A stretch of 64,000 bases of DNA from DASWTL01 sp035575925. Lineage in GTDB: Bacteria; Bacteroidota; Bacteroidia; Sphingobacteriales; Sphingobacteriaceae. This document shows, in pieces, positions 1-9,253 of the stretch. How positions within the stretch are numbered: position 1 is the stretch's first letter; every line of letters starts with the position of its first letter. The stretch is from NCBI GenBank assembly GCA_035575925.1, contig DATLXK010000058.1:62001-126000 (forward strand). The letters run 5' to 3'. The notes beneath the pieces were generated by a model that was not told the origin of the DNA, searched no databases, and worked only from the letters and a program-made list of their open reading frames with translations. The translations under genes and the position numbers were made by a program.

Positions 1-2
1 AG

Positions 3-851
3 CCTACAGCAACTGCTGCATACGTAGCCGATATTGTTCCTTCTACCAAATGGGGCGAGGCAATGGGAATACACGGACTGTGTTTCAGCACCGGTTTGGG
101 AATTGGCCCCGCCATTGGAAGTGCAATAACGATGTATTCTTCCATTGACATGCTTTTTTATTGTTCATCATTATTTGCCCTTCTTTCAATTGTTATAGTC
201 ATGAACATGAAAGAAACCCTGCCTTTAAAAAAACGGTTTGAATTCTCACATTTAAAGATTGGGCGTAATGAAATAATTGAAAAGCAGGTTTTACCTTCCG
301 CTATAATCACTTTTCTAACTTATTTTAGTTATGGTGCTTTAATAACTCTTATTCCGGATTGGAGCCAACATTTAGGGATTTTAAATAAAGGAATATTTTT
401 TTTGACATTTACCTTTTCGTCCTTACTGATTAGGTTTGCGGCCGGGAAAATATCTGATCAGTATGGCCGGATATTGATGTTGAAAGTTTCAACGGCATTG
501 ATTGCTTTTTCAATGATCTTAATTGGACATGCTTCGGGAATGCTCTCGTTAATCATTGCATCAATAGCTTATGGAATTGCAACAGGCATTCAGTCTCCTG
601 CATTAAATGCCTGGACAATTGATCTAAGTCATCCGGACAGGCGGGGTAAAGCCGTTGCCACTATGTATATTGCGTTGGAGGCGGGAATTGGTATTGGTGC
701 ACTGGTAGCGGGCTGGTTATTTATGGACAATGTGAAGATGATACCCACTATCTTTTATATTTCTTCCCTGATGTCATTAACAGGACTGATATATTTGATC
801 TTTGTGTATAAAAAGCGGGATGCCGATGCATCAGGTTTACGAAGTTTTTAA
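3..851 (+). CDS. MFS transporter, C-terminal part (cut by window start)
   Basis: Open frame enters from the left edge without a start codon; about 282 residues are visible. It is rich in hydrophobic segments and carries an MFS motif A-like loop (GKISDQYGR, in the second half of the visible part), followed by a short RRGKA loop, as in major facilitator superfamily exporters. The visible part begins within the N-terminal half of a 12-helix transporter, so the first helices lie outside the window. Substrate cannot be told; sugar or drug efflux would both fit. The last codons (GLRSF) fall in a sequence resembling the palindrome found just downstream, so the tail may have been reshaped by that repeat. 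Confidence 0.85.
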   Translation, partial: PTATAAYVADIVPSTKWGEAMGIHGLCFSTGLGIGPAIGSAITMYSSIDMLFYCSSLFALLSIVIVMNMKETLPLKKRFEFSHLKIGRNEIIEKQVLPSAIITFLTYFSYGALITLIPDWSQHLGILNKGIFFLTFTFSSLLIRFAAGKISDQYGRILMLKVSTALIAFSMILIGHASGMLSLIIASIAYGIATGIQSPALNAWTIDLSHPDRRGKAVATMYIALEAGIGIGALVAGWLFMDNVKMIPTIFYISSLMSLTGLIYLIFVYKKRDADASGLRSF

Positions 852-904
852 ACTTTCCACACAATGAATAGCCTCAGGAGATTCCCAATTAAGCTAAATA
901 TCAC

Positions 905-933
905 ACTTACGAAGTTTTAAAAACTTTGTAAGT
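905..933. terminator. palindrome, probable bidirectional terminator
   Basis: Two 14-base arms, ACTTACGAAGTTTT and AAAACTTTGTAAGT, flank one base; they pair with a single G-T wobble. It lies between the converging MFS gene and the beta-CASP gene, where a shared terminator is expected. A partial copy (TTTACGAAGTTTTTAAACTTT) overlaps the end of the MFS gene about 70 bases upstream, so this may also be a dispersed repeat. Confidence 0.5.
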
Positions 934-944
934 TTACAGGCGCT

Positions 945-2333
945 CTAACTCAATTCAAATACCCGTCCTTTTTCAGGAATTATGACCGTATAACCCTCAG
1001 CATCCAAAGCTTCGGATAACGCAACCATACTTTCAGGCTCCCCATGTACCAGAAATACATTTTTAAGTTTCCCGGATTCCTGTTGTTTTACAAAATTCAC
1101 CAGCCCGTCATGCCCGGCATGGCCGCTAAGCAGGTCTGTTTGTTTTATAGTAGCATAAACCGAAAGATCTCTGTCGCGGATATGCACAACCGGGTCGCCA
1201 CGCAATAACCTGTGGCCCAGTGTTCCTTTAGCGCAGTAACCAATGAAAAGAATGGTGCAGTAATAGTTTTGGATGTTGTAATACAAATGATCCTGTATTC
1301 TGCCGCCTTCAAGCATACCGGCAGATGATATAATAATGCATGGCTCCAGGTAATTCAATATATCCTTACTTTCTTCCATATTTTGAGTGTAGAACAGATT
1401 TTCAAACTCAAATTCATCGCCTTCACGGCGATAAAAATTCCTGGCTTCCTCATTAACCAGATTATGATGCTTGCGGAATACCTCTGTAGCATATCCTGCA
1501 AGCGGGCTGTCTACAAAAACTTTTACACGCGGCAATAAGCCCTTACTGAAGATCTTATTAAGTGAGTAAACTAAAGCCTGGGTGCGCCCGATACTGAACG
1601 CGGGAATAATTAGCCTGCCAGGTGTTTTTATACACGCTTCTTCTACTGTTTCTGTTAATACCTGTTCTATCGTTTTGCCAGTGCTGTGCTGCCGGCCTCC
1701 ATAGGTAGATTCGCAAACCAGATAGTCAACCTGGGGCAAGGGTTCAGGATCAACAATAACAGAGTAATTTTCTCTGCCTATATCTCCGCTGAAAGCGATC
1801 TTCTTTTCAATGCCATGCTCCGTCACTGTTAAAATTACATGTGCTGCACCTAATAAATGTCCTGCCGGAATGAATGTTAATGAGGTATTGCCGTTAATAT
1901 GGAAGGGCTTATTAAAAGCTATGGTAACAAACCGGTCAACGGTTTCCATAACATGCTTCTGTAAATACAAAGGTTTGGGGCCTGATGACCCCCGTTTACC
2001 GTGACGCTTTTTACGTTGCCTGGCCAGAAAAACATTTACAGAATCCAAAAGTAAAAGCTCCGTAAGATCTGCAGTAGGAGGGGTGCATAATATCTGGCCT
2101 TCAAAACCCATGCGTACCAGGGTGGGTAAATTTCCTGAATGATCTATATGTGCATGAGTTAGAATGACTGCGTCAATATCAGAAGGATCGAACGGAAATT
2201 GTTCATTCTCTTCTACATACGTATCCCGCTCATAATCCAGTCCGCAATCAATAAGAATAGTGTAATTTTCAAGCTCAAGCAGGTGCATGCTACCTGTAAC
2301 CTGCTTGGCAGCCCCCCAAATGGTTAATTTCAT
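945..2333 (-). CDS. MBL-fold beta-CASP RNA hydrolase
   Basis: Metallo-beta-lactamase fold protein with the zinc motif HAHIDH near residue 60, followed by a beta-CASP region, as in the YSH1/CPSF73-like exonuclease family (COG1236) of RNA-processing enzymes. A second metal-ligand histidine sits in AGHLLGAAH, a later one in the SGHAGHDG stretch, and SSAGMLEGG matches the beta-CASP core. 462 residues from the ATG giving MKLTIWGAAK, which matches the usual family start; a start 36 bases further upstream (2369) is possible. Likely cytoplasmic and acting on RNA; the precise substrate is unknown. It stands alone, with the GIY-YIG gene upstream on the same strand. Confidence 0.85.
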   Translation of the reverse strand: MKLTIWGAAKQVTGSMHLLELENYTILIDCGLDYERDTYVEENEQFPFDPSDIDAVILTHAHIDHSGNLPTLVRMGFEGQILCTPPTADLTELLLLDSVNVFLARQRKKRHGKRGSSGPKPLYLQKHVMETVDRFVTIAFNKPFHINGNTSLTFIPAGHLLGAAHVILTVTEHGIEKKIAFSGDIGRENYSVIVDPEPLPQVDYLVCESTYGGRQHSTGKTIEQVLTETVEEACIKTPGRLIIPAFSIGRTQALVYSLNKIFSKGLLPRVKVFVDSPLAGYATEVFRKHHNLVNEEARNFYRREGDEFEFENLFYTQNMEESKDILNYLEPCIIISSAGMLEGGRIQDHLYYNIQNYYCTILFIGYCAKGTLGHRLLRGDPVVHIRDRDLSVYATIKQTDLLSGHAGHDGLVNFVKQQESGKLKNVFLVHGEPESMVALSEALDAEGYTVIIPEKGRVFELS

Positions 2334-2401
2334 CTTAGAAAAAGAATTAAGATTTGAGATGGAAGACACTGCATTTTCATAAGAATGTTAAGATTGATAA
2401 T

Positions 2402-2530
2402 TAACGGCTTTGCGATGTGGTGGCATTTCGTTTTCCGTCAGCCTAATTTTATTGATAAAGTTGAATAGAATTACCGTTGTACAGTAAATGTTCGTCAGCC
2501 ACCATATTGCAAAACCAATGTTGTGCGTTC
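2402..2530. repeat. long imperfect palindrome, attC-like
   Basis: Arms at 2409-2424 (TTTGCGATGTGGTGGC) and 2498-2513 (GCCACCATATTGCAAA) pair at 14 of 16 positions around a 73-base centre. Outside the arms, AAC on the left and GTT on the right continue the dyad. It lies directly behind the 3' end of the GIY-YIG gene. Size, imperfect pairing and AAC/GTT ends resemble integron attC sites, but no integrase gene is visible, so this reading is tentative. Confidence 0.4.
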
Positions 2531-2536
2531 GCCATA

Positions 2537-3532
2537 TTAATTATCAAACTCTAAATTATCCATACGCAATGCTTCATCAGCTAAGTCAAAACAATGATAT
2601 CTATTAAAAATGCAACCGCCTTTTCGCATAAGTCTTAGATTAAACTCTTTGATAGCGTCCAAAATTGTAGCATCATTTAAAAGATTTAAAAACTCAACAC
2701 CGCCAATTATTATATTTTGTTGGTCTTGTCCCCCAGGATCATAAAAATGGTCGGTTAGTTCAAGAGAAGGATATTTGTCTTTCAATTCATTTGCTGAATG
2801 GTGTTCAAAAAGCTTTGATTTACAGAGATGAATACTTACCGCTAAATCCTTAAAAGTTTTTTTGTCTTCAAGCATAACAAAATCATCTTCATAAATTGTA
2901 AGAACTTCTTGCCAAAAGATATTAACTCTACTGAATACTTTGTTCCGACCTGCCGGCAAACACGAACAACTCCAAAATGAATACTCTGTTTTGCAAGGGA
3001 AGGGTATTGTGAAAAGAACAAAATTTTGAAGAATTTCACAAAGCAGTGTAAAGTATTCAGACTTTCTAAGTTTGGTGAATTTGGCAGAATATTTTCTTCT
3101 CAGTTCTGGATAATTAAAACGGTCTGTTTTTAAGCTCTCGACTCCTAATTCATAATTGCTCCATTGCTGCTGTTCTTCTCTACTTACTACTAAGTCAAGG
3201 TCAGTGTCACCAGTAATAATGCTTACAAGATTAATGTTTCTTAAAGGCTTTTGTAAATTCTCAAGTGTATAAACAGTCTGCTTTTCAACCTCAGTTAAAT
3301 TATCCGTAATTACTTCCTTGAAACTGATGTACTCAATATCAAAATGGTTTAATCTGTGTTGAGCGTGCCGATTTACAACGTCTATAGCTAACCCAACATA
3401 ATATTCACCGTTTTGAAAATGAAGTATGTAAATGCCACGACGATTATTTTTTGTAAAGCAGTCAGCTAAACTTAGTCTGTCCTTTGCATATAAATATTTG
3501 TCAAACCCTAAGTCAATAAATTCTGATTGCAT
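2537..3532 (-). CDS. GIY-YIG domain protein
   Basis: An N-terminal GIY-YIG nuclease-type domain is visible near residues 33-65 (GIYILHFQNGEYYVGLA, then an N-R-H-x-x-H stretch). The remaining two thirds match nothing I recognise; a short Cys-containing patch (WSCSCLPAGR) lies mid-protein. 331 residues from the ATG at 3532; a TTG at 3562 would add ten. GIY-YIG domains cut DNA in homing enzymes, repair nucleases and restriction enzymes, but many stand-alone bacterial members are uncharacterised. The gene is isolated and has the attC-like palindrome immediately behind it, which suggests an acquired cassette. Confidence 0.7.
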   Translation of the reverse strand: MQSEFIDLGFDKYLYAKDRLSLADCFTKNNRRGIYILHFQNGEYYVGLAIDVVNRHAQHRLNHFDIEYISFKEVITDNLTEVEKQTVYTLENLQKPLRNINLVSIITGDTDLDLVVSREEQQQWSNYELGVESLKTDRFNYPELRRKYSAKFTKLRKSEYFTLLCEILQNFVLFTIPFPCKTEYSFWSCSCLPAGRNKVFSRVNIFWQEVLTIYEDDFVMLEDKKTFKDLAVSIHLCKSKLFEHHSANELKDKYPSLELTDHFYDPGGQDQQNIIIGGVEFLNLLNDATILDAIKEFNLRLMRKGGCIFNRYHCFDLADEALRMDNLEFDN

Positions 3533-3651
3533 TATTTGGGTGTTCGTAATGGTGACGCACAATATTGAGCTTCGGTTGAGTCTTGATAATTTTTAAGAAA
3601 TATGCACACCAAATTGAGTTATTATAATCGATGTATGACTTCTCTGTTAGT

Positions 3652-5511
3652 CTAAACTTCAAATTGCAATTGACTCAAATGACGGTACAGACCTTCCTGG
3701 TTTTGAAGCAGTTCCTGGTGAGTGCCTACTTCTATAACTTTTCCTTTTTCAAGCACTACAATTTTATCAGCTTCCCTAATAGTTGATAATCGGTGCGCAA
3801 TTATAATAGAGGTACGGTTCTTCATTAGTTCCTCAAGAGCTTCCTGTACCAATCTTTCCGATTCTGAATCGAGAGACGACGTAGCTTCATCCAGTATAAG
3901 TATGGCGGGGTCTTTTAGCAATGCCCTGGCTATAGCAATTCGCTGACGCTGGCCCCCGGATAGCTTAATGCCACGTTCACCCACAAGCGTGTCAAAACTT
4001 TCAGGAAATCCGGTAATAAACTCATACGCATTTGCGCGTTTAGCAGCCGTAATTATTTCTCCCTCGCTTGCAGTTAACCTTCCATAGGCGATATTTTCAC
4101 GAATAGATCCTCCAAAAAGCAATACGTCCTGAGGAACTATGGCTACCTGATTACGAATATCCGTTAGAGAAAAGTCAGTGGACGGTATTCCGTCAAAAAG
4201 AAGCTCCCCTTTATCAGCTTCGTAAAAGCGTAAAATTATAGATGCTATGGTTGATTTTCCTGCGCCACTAGGGCCTACAATGGCTACTTTTTCTCCGGAT
4301 TTAGCTTCGAACGAAACACCGTTCAATACGGTTATTTCCGCTCGGCTGGGATAGCTGAATTCTATATTTCTGAAAGCTACATTTCCTTTAACAGGCCGTT
4401 TAATAGCATTTTCTTGGGGATTGATCGAAATTTGCTCACTTGATTCTGCTAAAATTTCTAATACCCTTTCACTGGCACCCACGGCTTTTTGCATGGTAGC
4501 ATACAACTCCGGAAAGCTGCCCATTGCTGCTGCAACAAAAACGGAGAAAAGAATAAAGGTGAGCATACTTCCAACCGTTATTTCCCCTATCTGGATAAGA
4601 TAAGAACCATACCACACAACGCCCACTATGGTGCCGAATATGCAAAAAACAATGAATGAGGCAAATACTCCGCGAAATTTTGCGCCACGCATAGCAATTT
4701 TTACCACTTCCTGAATGCTTTTGTTATACCGGTTTACTTCATAGGTCTCATTTACAAAGGCTTTTACATTAGAAATTCCTTGTAAGGTTTCTTCAACAAC
4801 TGTATTTGATTCTGCAAGTTTGTCTTGTGCAGACCGTGATAATTTTCTGATAAAGCGTCCGAAAACAATAGCTACCGCAATTAAAAAGGGCAGGATAGCT
4901 AATAACATCAGGGTTAGCTTGCCAGATACGAAGGCAAGGCAAATTATTCCTCCTATCAATAAGATAATCTGGCGGATCATTTCTGCACTGGTAGTGGTAA
5001 TGGCATCCTGTATCTGTGAAAGATCGGAAGAAAGACGACTATTAAGCTCACCAACGCGGCGTTGCGAGAAAAAATTCATGGGTAAGGTGATCAGCTTGAA
5101 ATAAGTATCACGCCTGATATCTGCGAGCCCTTTTTCTGCAACCTCAACAAACCAGTTAATCCTGAAAAAAGAAAAAATGGACGATATAAATAATATACCC
5201 AAAAGTGTAAGCGCTACGGTATTAATATCTGTAGGAAGAAAATCCATCTTTTCATTAGGAACCATGTTGCCCATGCCCGGTATCTGTGCTCCACGACTTC
5301 CTGTATCAATTAGTCGCCCAATTAATAAAGGGAAAAAGAAAGAACTTAAACTGGATAAAATTAGACAGATAAAACCAAGGAAAAACTTTATACGATAAGG
5401 CCTCAAATAACTTAATAACTGAAATACCTTTTGAACGCTTTGCTTATTGATCTTTGCTTTTGGCAAATCTTCTGTTGGCGCACTGCCACTATTCAGTCTT
5501 TGTCGGGCCAT
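3652..5511 (-). CDS. ABC exporter, fused membrane and ATPase domains (MsbA-like)
   Basis: 619 residues in the half-transporter layout: a six-helix membrane domain (about 40-330) and an ATPase domain. Walker A is GPSGAGKST (413-421), the signature is LSGGQRQR (from 517), Walker B is ILILDEATSS (around 540) and the H-loop sits in IIAHRLS. Works as a homodimer or heterodimer exporting lipids, drugs or peptides from the inner membrane. The MsbA/multidrug subfamily is the best fit from length and order; substrate unknown. It stands alone; the ABM-domain gene is upstream on the same strand. Confidence 0.92.
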   Translation of the reverse strand: MARQRLNSGSAPTEDLPKAKINKQSVQKVFQLLSYLRPYRIKFFLGFICLILSSLSSFFFPLLIGRLIDTGSRGAQIPGMGNMVPNEKMDFLPTDINTVALTLLGILFISSIFSFFRINWFVEVAEKGLADIRRDTYFKLITLPMNFFSQRRVGELNSRLSSDLSQIQDAITTTSAEMIRQIILLIGGIICLAFVSGKLTLMLLAILPFLIAVAIVFGRFIRKLSRSAQDKLAESNTVVEETLQGISNVKAFVNETYEVNRYNKSIQEVVKIAMRGAKFRGVFASFIVFCIFGTIVGVVWYGSYLIQIGEITVGSMLTFILFSVFVAAAMGSFPELYATMQKAVGASERVLEILAESSEQISINPQENAIKRPVKGNVAFRNIEFSYPSRAEITVLNGVSFEAKSGEKVAIVGPSGAGKSTIASIILRFYEADKGELLFDGIPSTDFSLTDIRNQVAIVPQDVLLFGGSIRENIAYGRLTASEGEIITAAKRANAYEFITGFPESFDTLVGERGIKLSGGQRQRIAIARALLKDPAILILDEATSSLDSESERLVQEALEELMKNRTSIIIAHRLSTIREADKIVVLEKGKVIEVGTHQELLQNQEGLYRHLSQLQFEV

Positions 5512-5595
5512 TTACTAAAGCCGCAAGTACGGCGGCTGCAAAATTAGGTTTAATATCCAATCTATCAGAAAACAAACATCAGTTTCAGGTAAATT

Positions 5596-5892
5596 TTACT
5601 TCTCATCCGCAAGGATTTCCAAACTCCAGGCCTCGGCTTTTTCAATAAACATAGGTTTTACTTTAGCCCAGGTAGCTTTAAAAAAATCTGATGACCGGTA
5701 TTTTTCCAATTCGTTAGCAGATTCCCATCGGCTGACGGTAAAATATATAGAAGGATTAGTAGTGTCTCTGTGAAGCTTCACTTCAAAACACCCTTCAAAT
5801 TTCAGAATATCCGGTTGGGTAATATGGAAAATTTCCTCAAAGAGGTCACCAGTATTCTTCTGGAAAATCATTTTAACAATTCGTATGATCAT
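5596..5892 (-). CDS. ABM-fold (antibiotic biosynthesis monooxygenase-like) protein
   Basis: 98 residues with the pattern of a dimeric alpha-beta ABM domain: an N-terminal strand (MIIRIVKMIF), a central FEGCFEVKLHRD segment, a YFTVSRWES strand and a helix with FFKATWAKVKPMF. Members are small cofactor-free oxygenases, heme-degrading enzymes or proteins of unknown role. The start codon overlaps the stop of the upstream SAM-hydrolase gene by one base (TAATG), so the two are translationally coupled. Function unknown. Confidence 0.75.
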   Translation of the reverse strand: MIIRIVKMIFQKNTGDLFEEIFHITQPDILKFEGCFEVKLHRDTTNPSIYFTVSRWESANELEKYRSSDFFKATWAKVKPMFIEKAEAWSLEILADEK

Positions 5893-6668
5893 TAACGAAA
5901 TTCTATACGGATAATATCATTAATATTTAACCCTAATAATCCGCTCGCATTGCCTTTATTAATGGCAATTTCCAAATGATTGCTTATTCCGAACAGGCAA
6001 AGTTTCTCGCCTTCAGGTACTTCATTATAATGCCAGCTTAATTGGGAAATGGATTCGTTTCTTCGGAAATAAAGAGTGAATTCCCTGTTGTTTTGCAGTC
6101 TGGTGAAAAGATCTTTGGTAATATTAGTAATCACGTTTTGAAATGAGTCTACATAAATCACGCTTCCGCGGATCAGGTCTTTTTCAATGACAGGCTGCAG
6201 CGTCATTCTTTGTTCAAGGGCTTCGGTGGTTATGCCGATGTCTGTGAGGTTGCCGCCAGCGGCTAAGTGACATGCAGCCTTGCTTAAAATGTCTGACAGG
6301 GGAAAGTGCAGGTATTTTAAATCCTGCATGATATTCAATTCTACTATCTCTTCAGGGGTATTTTCAAAAAGCAATGAAAAAATTCCGTTATCAGAGCCAA
6401 CAAAATAGTGTTCTTTATACTTTAATGCTAAGTAACGTGTACTCTTATTATAAACTGAATCAATGCCGATAAGATGCACTGTTTCTTTTGGGAAATAATG
6501 AAAGGAGTTCTTTAATACAAATGCAGCCTGTTGAATATTAAATGCAGAAATATTGTGACTTAGATCAATTATGGTGGCACCTGGCAACTGGCTCAGAATG
6601 CTTCCCTTAAGAGCAGCCTGGTAAAAATCTTTATAACCCAAATCGGTCGTTAAAGTGATTATTGCCAT
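5892..6668 (-). CDS. SAM hydroxide adenosyltransferase family protein (DUF62)
   Basis: 258 residues matching the S-adenosyl-L-methionine hydrolase/chlorinase/fluorinase family. TTDLGYKDFY lies at the N-terminus with the family aspartate, DLSHNI near residue 36, SDNGIFSLL near 91, and a C-terminal domain with SYVDSFQNVITNI-like strands. Enzymes of the hydrolase branch convert SAM plus hydroxide to adenosine and methionine; the halogenases are rare. The hydrolase reading is therefore favoured by family knowledge, not by a residue I can prove. Divergent from phoH, and coupled to the ABM gene downstream. Confidence 0.85.
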   Translation of the reverse strand: MAIITLTTDLGYKDFYQAALKGSILSQLPGATIIDLSHNISAFNIQQAAFVLKNSFHYFPKETVHLIGIDSVYNKSTRYLALKYKEHYFVGSDNGIFSLLFENTPEEIVELNIMQDLKYLHFPLSDILSKAACHLAAGGNLTDIGITTEALEQRMTLQPVIEKDLIRGSVIYVDSFQNVITNITKDLFTRLQNNREFTLYFRRNESISQLSWHYNEVPEGEKLCLFGISNHLEIAINKGNASGLLGLNINDIIRIEFR

Positions 6669-6768
6669 TAAAGTGTGAATATTTATTTGTATTGTTGCGA
6701 TAGAGATCGACGATACAAATATTAAATTTTTTATTGCATAAACTAACCCGGATTAAAAAATATACATC

Positions 6769-7734
6769 TTGAACGAACTAAAACTGGCTATTGAAAACGT
6801 AAACCCCGTGGTTGTCTGGGGTTCAAATAATGAATATTTCGAAACCATAAAAAAACAATTTCCCAAGATAAAGATTGTAGCCCGCGGTAATGAGGTTAAA
6901 GCTTTAGGCGACGAGACAGAGCTGCAGAATTTCAATGATAAGTTCCGGGAGCTTCTAAACCATGCCGATAAATTTCAAAGCCTGAGCAGTAACGATTTGG
7001 AGCGTATACTAGGTGCAAAGATCACGCACTCATCAGAAACTGAAACAAATGGTGAAAAAACTGCAGGCGGAGGCGAGCCAATCGTTTTCGGGCCTAATGG
7101 AATTGTAGTTAAAGCCCGTACTGCCAACCAGCGGCGTATGGTGGAAAGTATTGATAAGAATGATATTATTCTCGCTATCGGACCCGCCGGTACAGGGAAG
7201 ACATATACTGCTGTAGCCCTGGCAGTAAGAGCACTGAAAAACAAAGAGATAAAGCGTATTATATTAACACGTCCTGCAGTTGAGGCCGGCGAAAACCTGG
7301 GCTTTTTACCGGGTGATATGAAGGAGAAGATTGATCCATATCTGCGTCCGCTATATGATGCCCTGGATGATATGATCCCGCCTGAAAAACTTAAGCTGTA
7401 TCTTGAAAATCGTACCATTGAAATCGCCCCTTTAGCATTTATGAGGGGTAGAACGCTTGATAATTGTTTTGTAATTCTGGATGAAGCCCAGAACGCTACT
7501 GCTATGCAATTGAAAATGTTCCTGACCCGAATGGGCCCGTCAGCAAAGTTTATTGTTACAGGAGACGTAACGCAGATTGACCTGCCAAGAAAAGAACAAT
7601 CCGGCCTGCAACCTGCTCTGGGCCTTTTAACAGGTATTAAAGGAATTGATATTATATATTTAAGTGGCGAGGATGTGGTAAGGCACAAACTGGTACGACG
7701 CATACTGGAAGCTTACGGAGATATACAGAAGTGA
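6769..7734 (+). CDS. phoH: PhoH-like ATPase
   Basis: 321 residues, starting with TTG (giving M-N-E-L-K). An N-terminal small domain precedes the PhoH ATPase. Walker A is GPAGTGKT at 138-145, ILTRPAVEAGE follows, and Walker B is FVILDEAQNA near 234, with the family motif VTGDVTQIDLP near 266. PhoH proteins are cytoplasmic ATPases linked to RNA metabolism, ribosome maturation and phosphate stress. About 100 bases separate it from the divergent SAM hydrolase gene. Confidence 0.92.
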   Translation: MNELKLAIENVNPVVVWGSNNEYFETIKKQFPKIKIVARGNEVKALGDETELQNFNDKFRELLNHADKFQSLSSNDLERILGAKITHSSETETNGEKTAGGGEPIVFGPNGIVVKARTANQRRMVESIDKNDIILAIGPAGTGKTYTAVALAVRALKNKEIKRIILTRPAVEAGENLGFLPGDMKEKIDPYLRPLYDALDDMIPPEKLKLYLENRTIEIAPLAFMRGRTLDNCFVILDEAQNATAMQLKMFLTRMGPSAKFIVTGDVTQIDLPRKEQSGLQPALGLLTGIKGIDIIYLSGEDVVRHKLVRRILEAYGDIQK

Positions 7735-7846
7735 GTGTGAGAACAATCACATAAAGTAAGATAATTTTTTCAATTTAGCCTTGATCTAATGGGAAGGATA
7801 GAAACTCTCAAAATCTGGGTTCTTAGATCTGTCAATCTAATTTTTA

Positions 7847-8785
7847 ATGTCTGTTATTAAAGAAACACAATTTCAATTGCCTGGCCAAACGGCATTTTAT
7901 AAAGGAAAGGTAAGGGATGTTTATACTGTAGGGAACAAACTCGTAATGGTTGTAACTGATCGTATATCAGCTTTTGATGTAGTACTTCCAGAACCTATTC
8001 CATATAAAGGACAGGTGCTAAATCAAATTGCTGCAAAATCCCTTTTGGCTACGCAGGATATCGTTCCAAACTGGGTATTGGATGTTCCTGATCCTTCAGT
8101 AACCATTGGAAAAATGTGCGATCCTTTTAAGGTAGAAATGGTTATACGCGGTTATCTGGCAGGACATGCCTGGCGGGAATACAATGCAGGCAGGAGAGAG
8201 GTATGCGGCGTGAGTTTACCTGATGGTTTAAAAGAAAACGATAAGCTTCCTGAGCCTATTATTACTCCAACCACTAAAGCTTCTATTGGCCATGATGAAG
8301 ATATTTCGAGAGAGCAAATTCTGAAACGAAATATTGTTTCTGAAGAAGATTATACTCAATTAGAACATTATACCCAAGCACTATATCAGCGGGGAACAGA
8401 AATTTCAGGCGAACGCGGGCTTATCCTGGTAGATACCAAGTACGAATTTGGCAAAGCAGATGGCCGTATTCACTTAATAGATGAAATTCACACGCCGGAT
8501 TCTTCCAGATATTTTTATAAAGATGGATATGAAGAGCTACAGAAAAAGGGACAGCCACAACGGCAATTATCAAAAGAATTTGTTCGTCAATGGCTTATAG
8601 AAAATGGTTTTCAGGGTCGCGAGGATGAGGTCATTCCCGATATGACACCTGAATTTGTACAGTCTGTATCTGATAGGTATGTTGAATTGTACGAACATAT
8701 TACTGGTGACACATTTCATAAGAGTGACGATGTGTCTGTTTTAGAGCGTGTTGAACGAAATATTTTAGAAAGCCTTAATCGTTAG
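7847..8785 (+). CDS. purC: SAICAR synthase
   Basis: 312 residues, the long form of phosphoribosylaminoimidazole-succinocarboxamide synthase. It contains YKGKVRDVY near the start, DRISAFDVV, the substrate loop VIRGYLAGHAWREY and the SAICAR signature LVDTKYEFG followed by HLIDEIHTPDSSR. It joins CAIR and aspartate with ATP in purine synthesis. No other pur gene is nearby, so it is not part of a local purine operon. Confidence 0.96.
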   Translation: MSVIKETQFQLPGQTAFYKGKVRDVYTVGNKLVMVVTDRISAFDVVLPEPIPYKGQVLNQIAAKSLLATQDIVPNWVLDVPDPSVTIGKMCDPFKVEMVIRGYLAGHAWREYNAGRREVCGVSLPDGLKENDKLPEPIITPTTKASIGHDEDISREQILKRNIVSEEDYTQLEHYTQALYQRGTEISGERGLILVDTKYEFGKADGRIHLIDEIHTPDSSRYFYKDGYEELQKKGQPQRQLSKEFVRQWLIENGFQGREDEVIPDMTPEFVQSVSDRYVELYEHITGDTFHKSDDVSVLERVERNILESLNR

Positions 8786-8851
8786 GTTGATCCGATTTTT
8801 TTTAATATTATTGTATAATATCCTGTTGATATTAAATAAGATTTACCTGAT

Positions 8852-9235
8852 ATGAAATTCACAGTAGATAAACACGAAAAGTATGTTTTGATCACGCTTA
8901 ATGAGTCAAAACTAAACAGCCTGATCTCCCCGCAGTTGAAATCAGAATTTATTCTGACGAATACTGAAGGTCAGCGCAACATTATCCTGGATCTTTCATT
9001 GGTTAAATATTCAGATTCTTCAGGTTTAGGCAGTCTTTTAGTAGGATACCGTATTTGTAAGAGTGCTGGTGGATCTTTTATTATTACAGGCATCAATGAT
9101 AACATTTTACGTCTGGTGAATATATCTCAGCTAGAAACTGTGCTTACAATTGTACCATCTGTAGAAGAAGCTATTGATCTTATTTTTATGGAGGAAATAG
9201 AAAAAGAATTAAAGAGGGAAAAAGCGGTTAGATAA
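8852..9235 (+). CDS. STAS-domain anti-sigma factor antagonist
   Basis: 127 residues with a single STAS fold. The phosphorylation-site region YSDSSGLGSLL, near residues 50-60, is typical of SpoIIAA-like anti-anti-sigma factors. These bind a partner kinase (anti-sigma) and are switched by serine phosphorylation. No kinase or phosphatase partner gene is adjacent. It lies 18 bases before rnz on the same strand, so the two are probably cotranscribed. The C-terminus ends in a charged tail (EKELKREK). Confidence 0.85.
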   Translation: MKFTVDKHEKYVLITLNESKLNSLISPQLKSEFILTNTEGQRNIILDLSLVKYSDSSGLGSLLVGYRICKSAGGSFIITGINDNILRLVNISQLETVLTIVPSVEEAIDLIFMEEIEKELKREKAVR

Positions 9236-9253
9236 CTTTCGTGAGCACTTATC

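Noticed and set aside
6975..7703. A 242-residue open frame antisense to phoH
   Set aside because: It lies wholly within the phoH gene in the opposite strand and reads serine- and arginine-rich, a shadow of the real gene.
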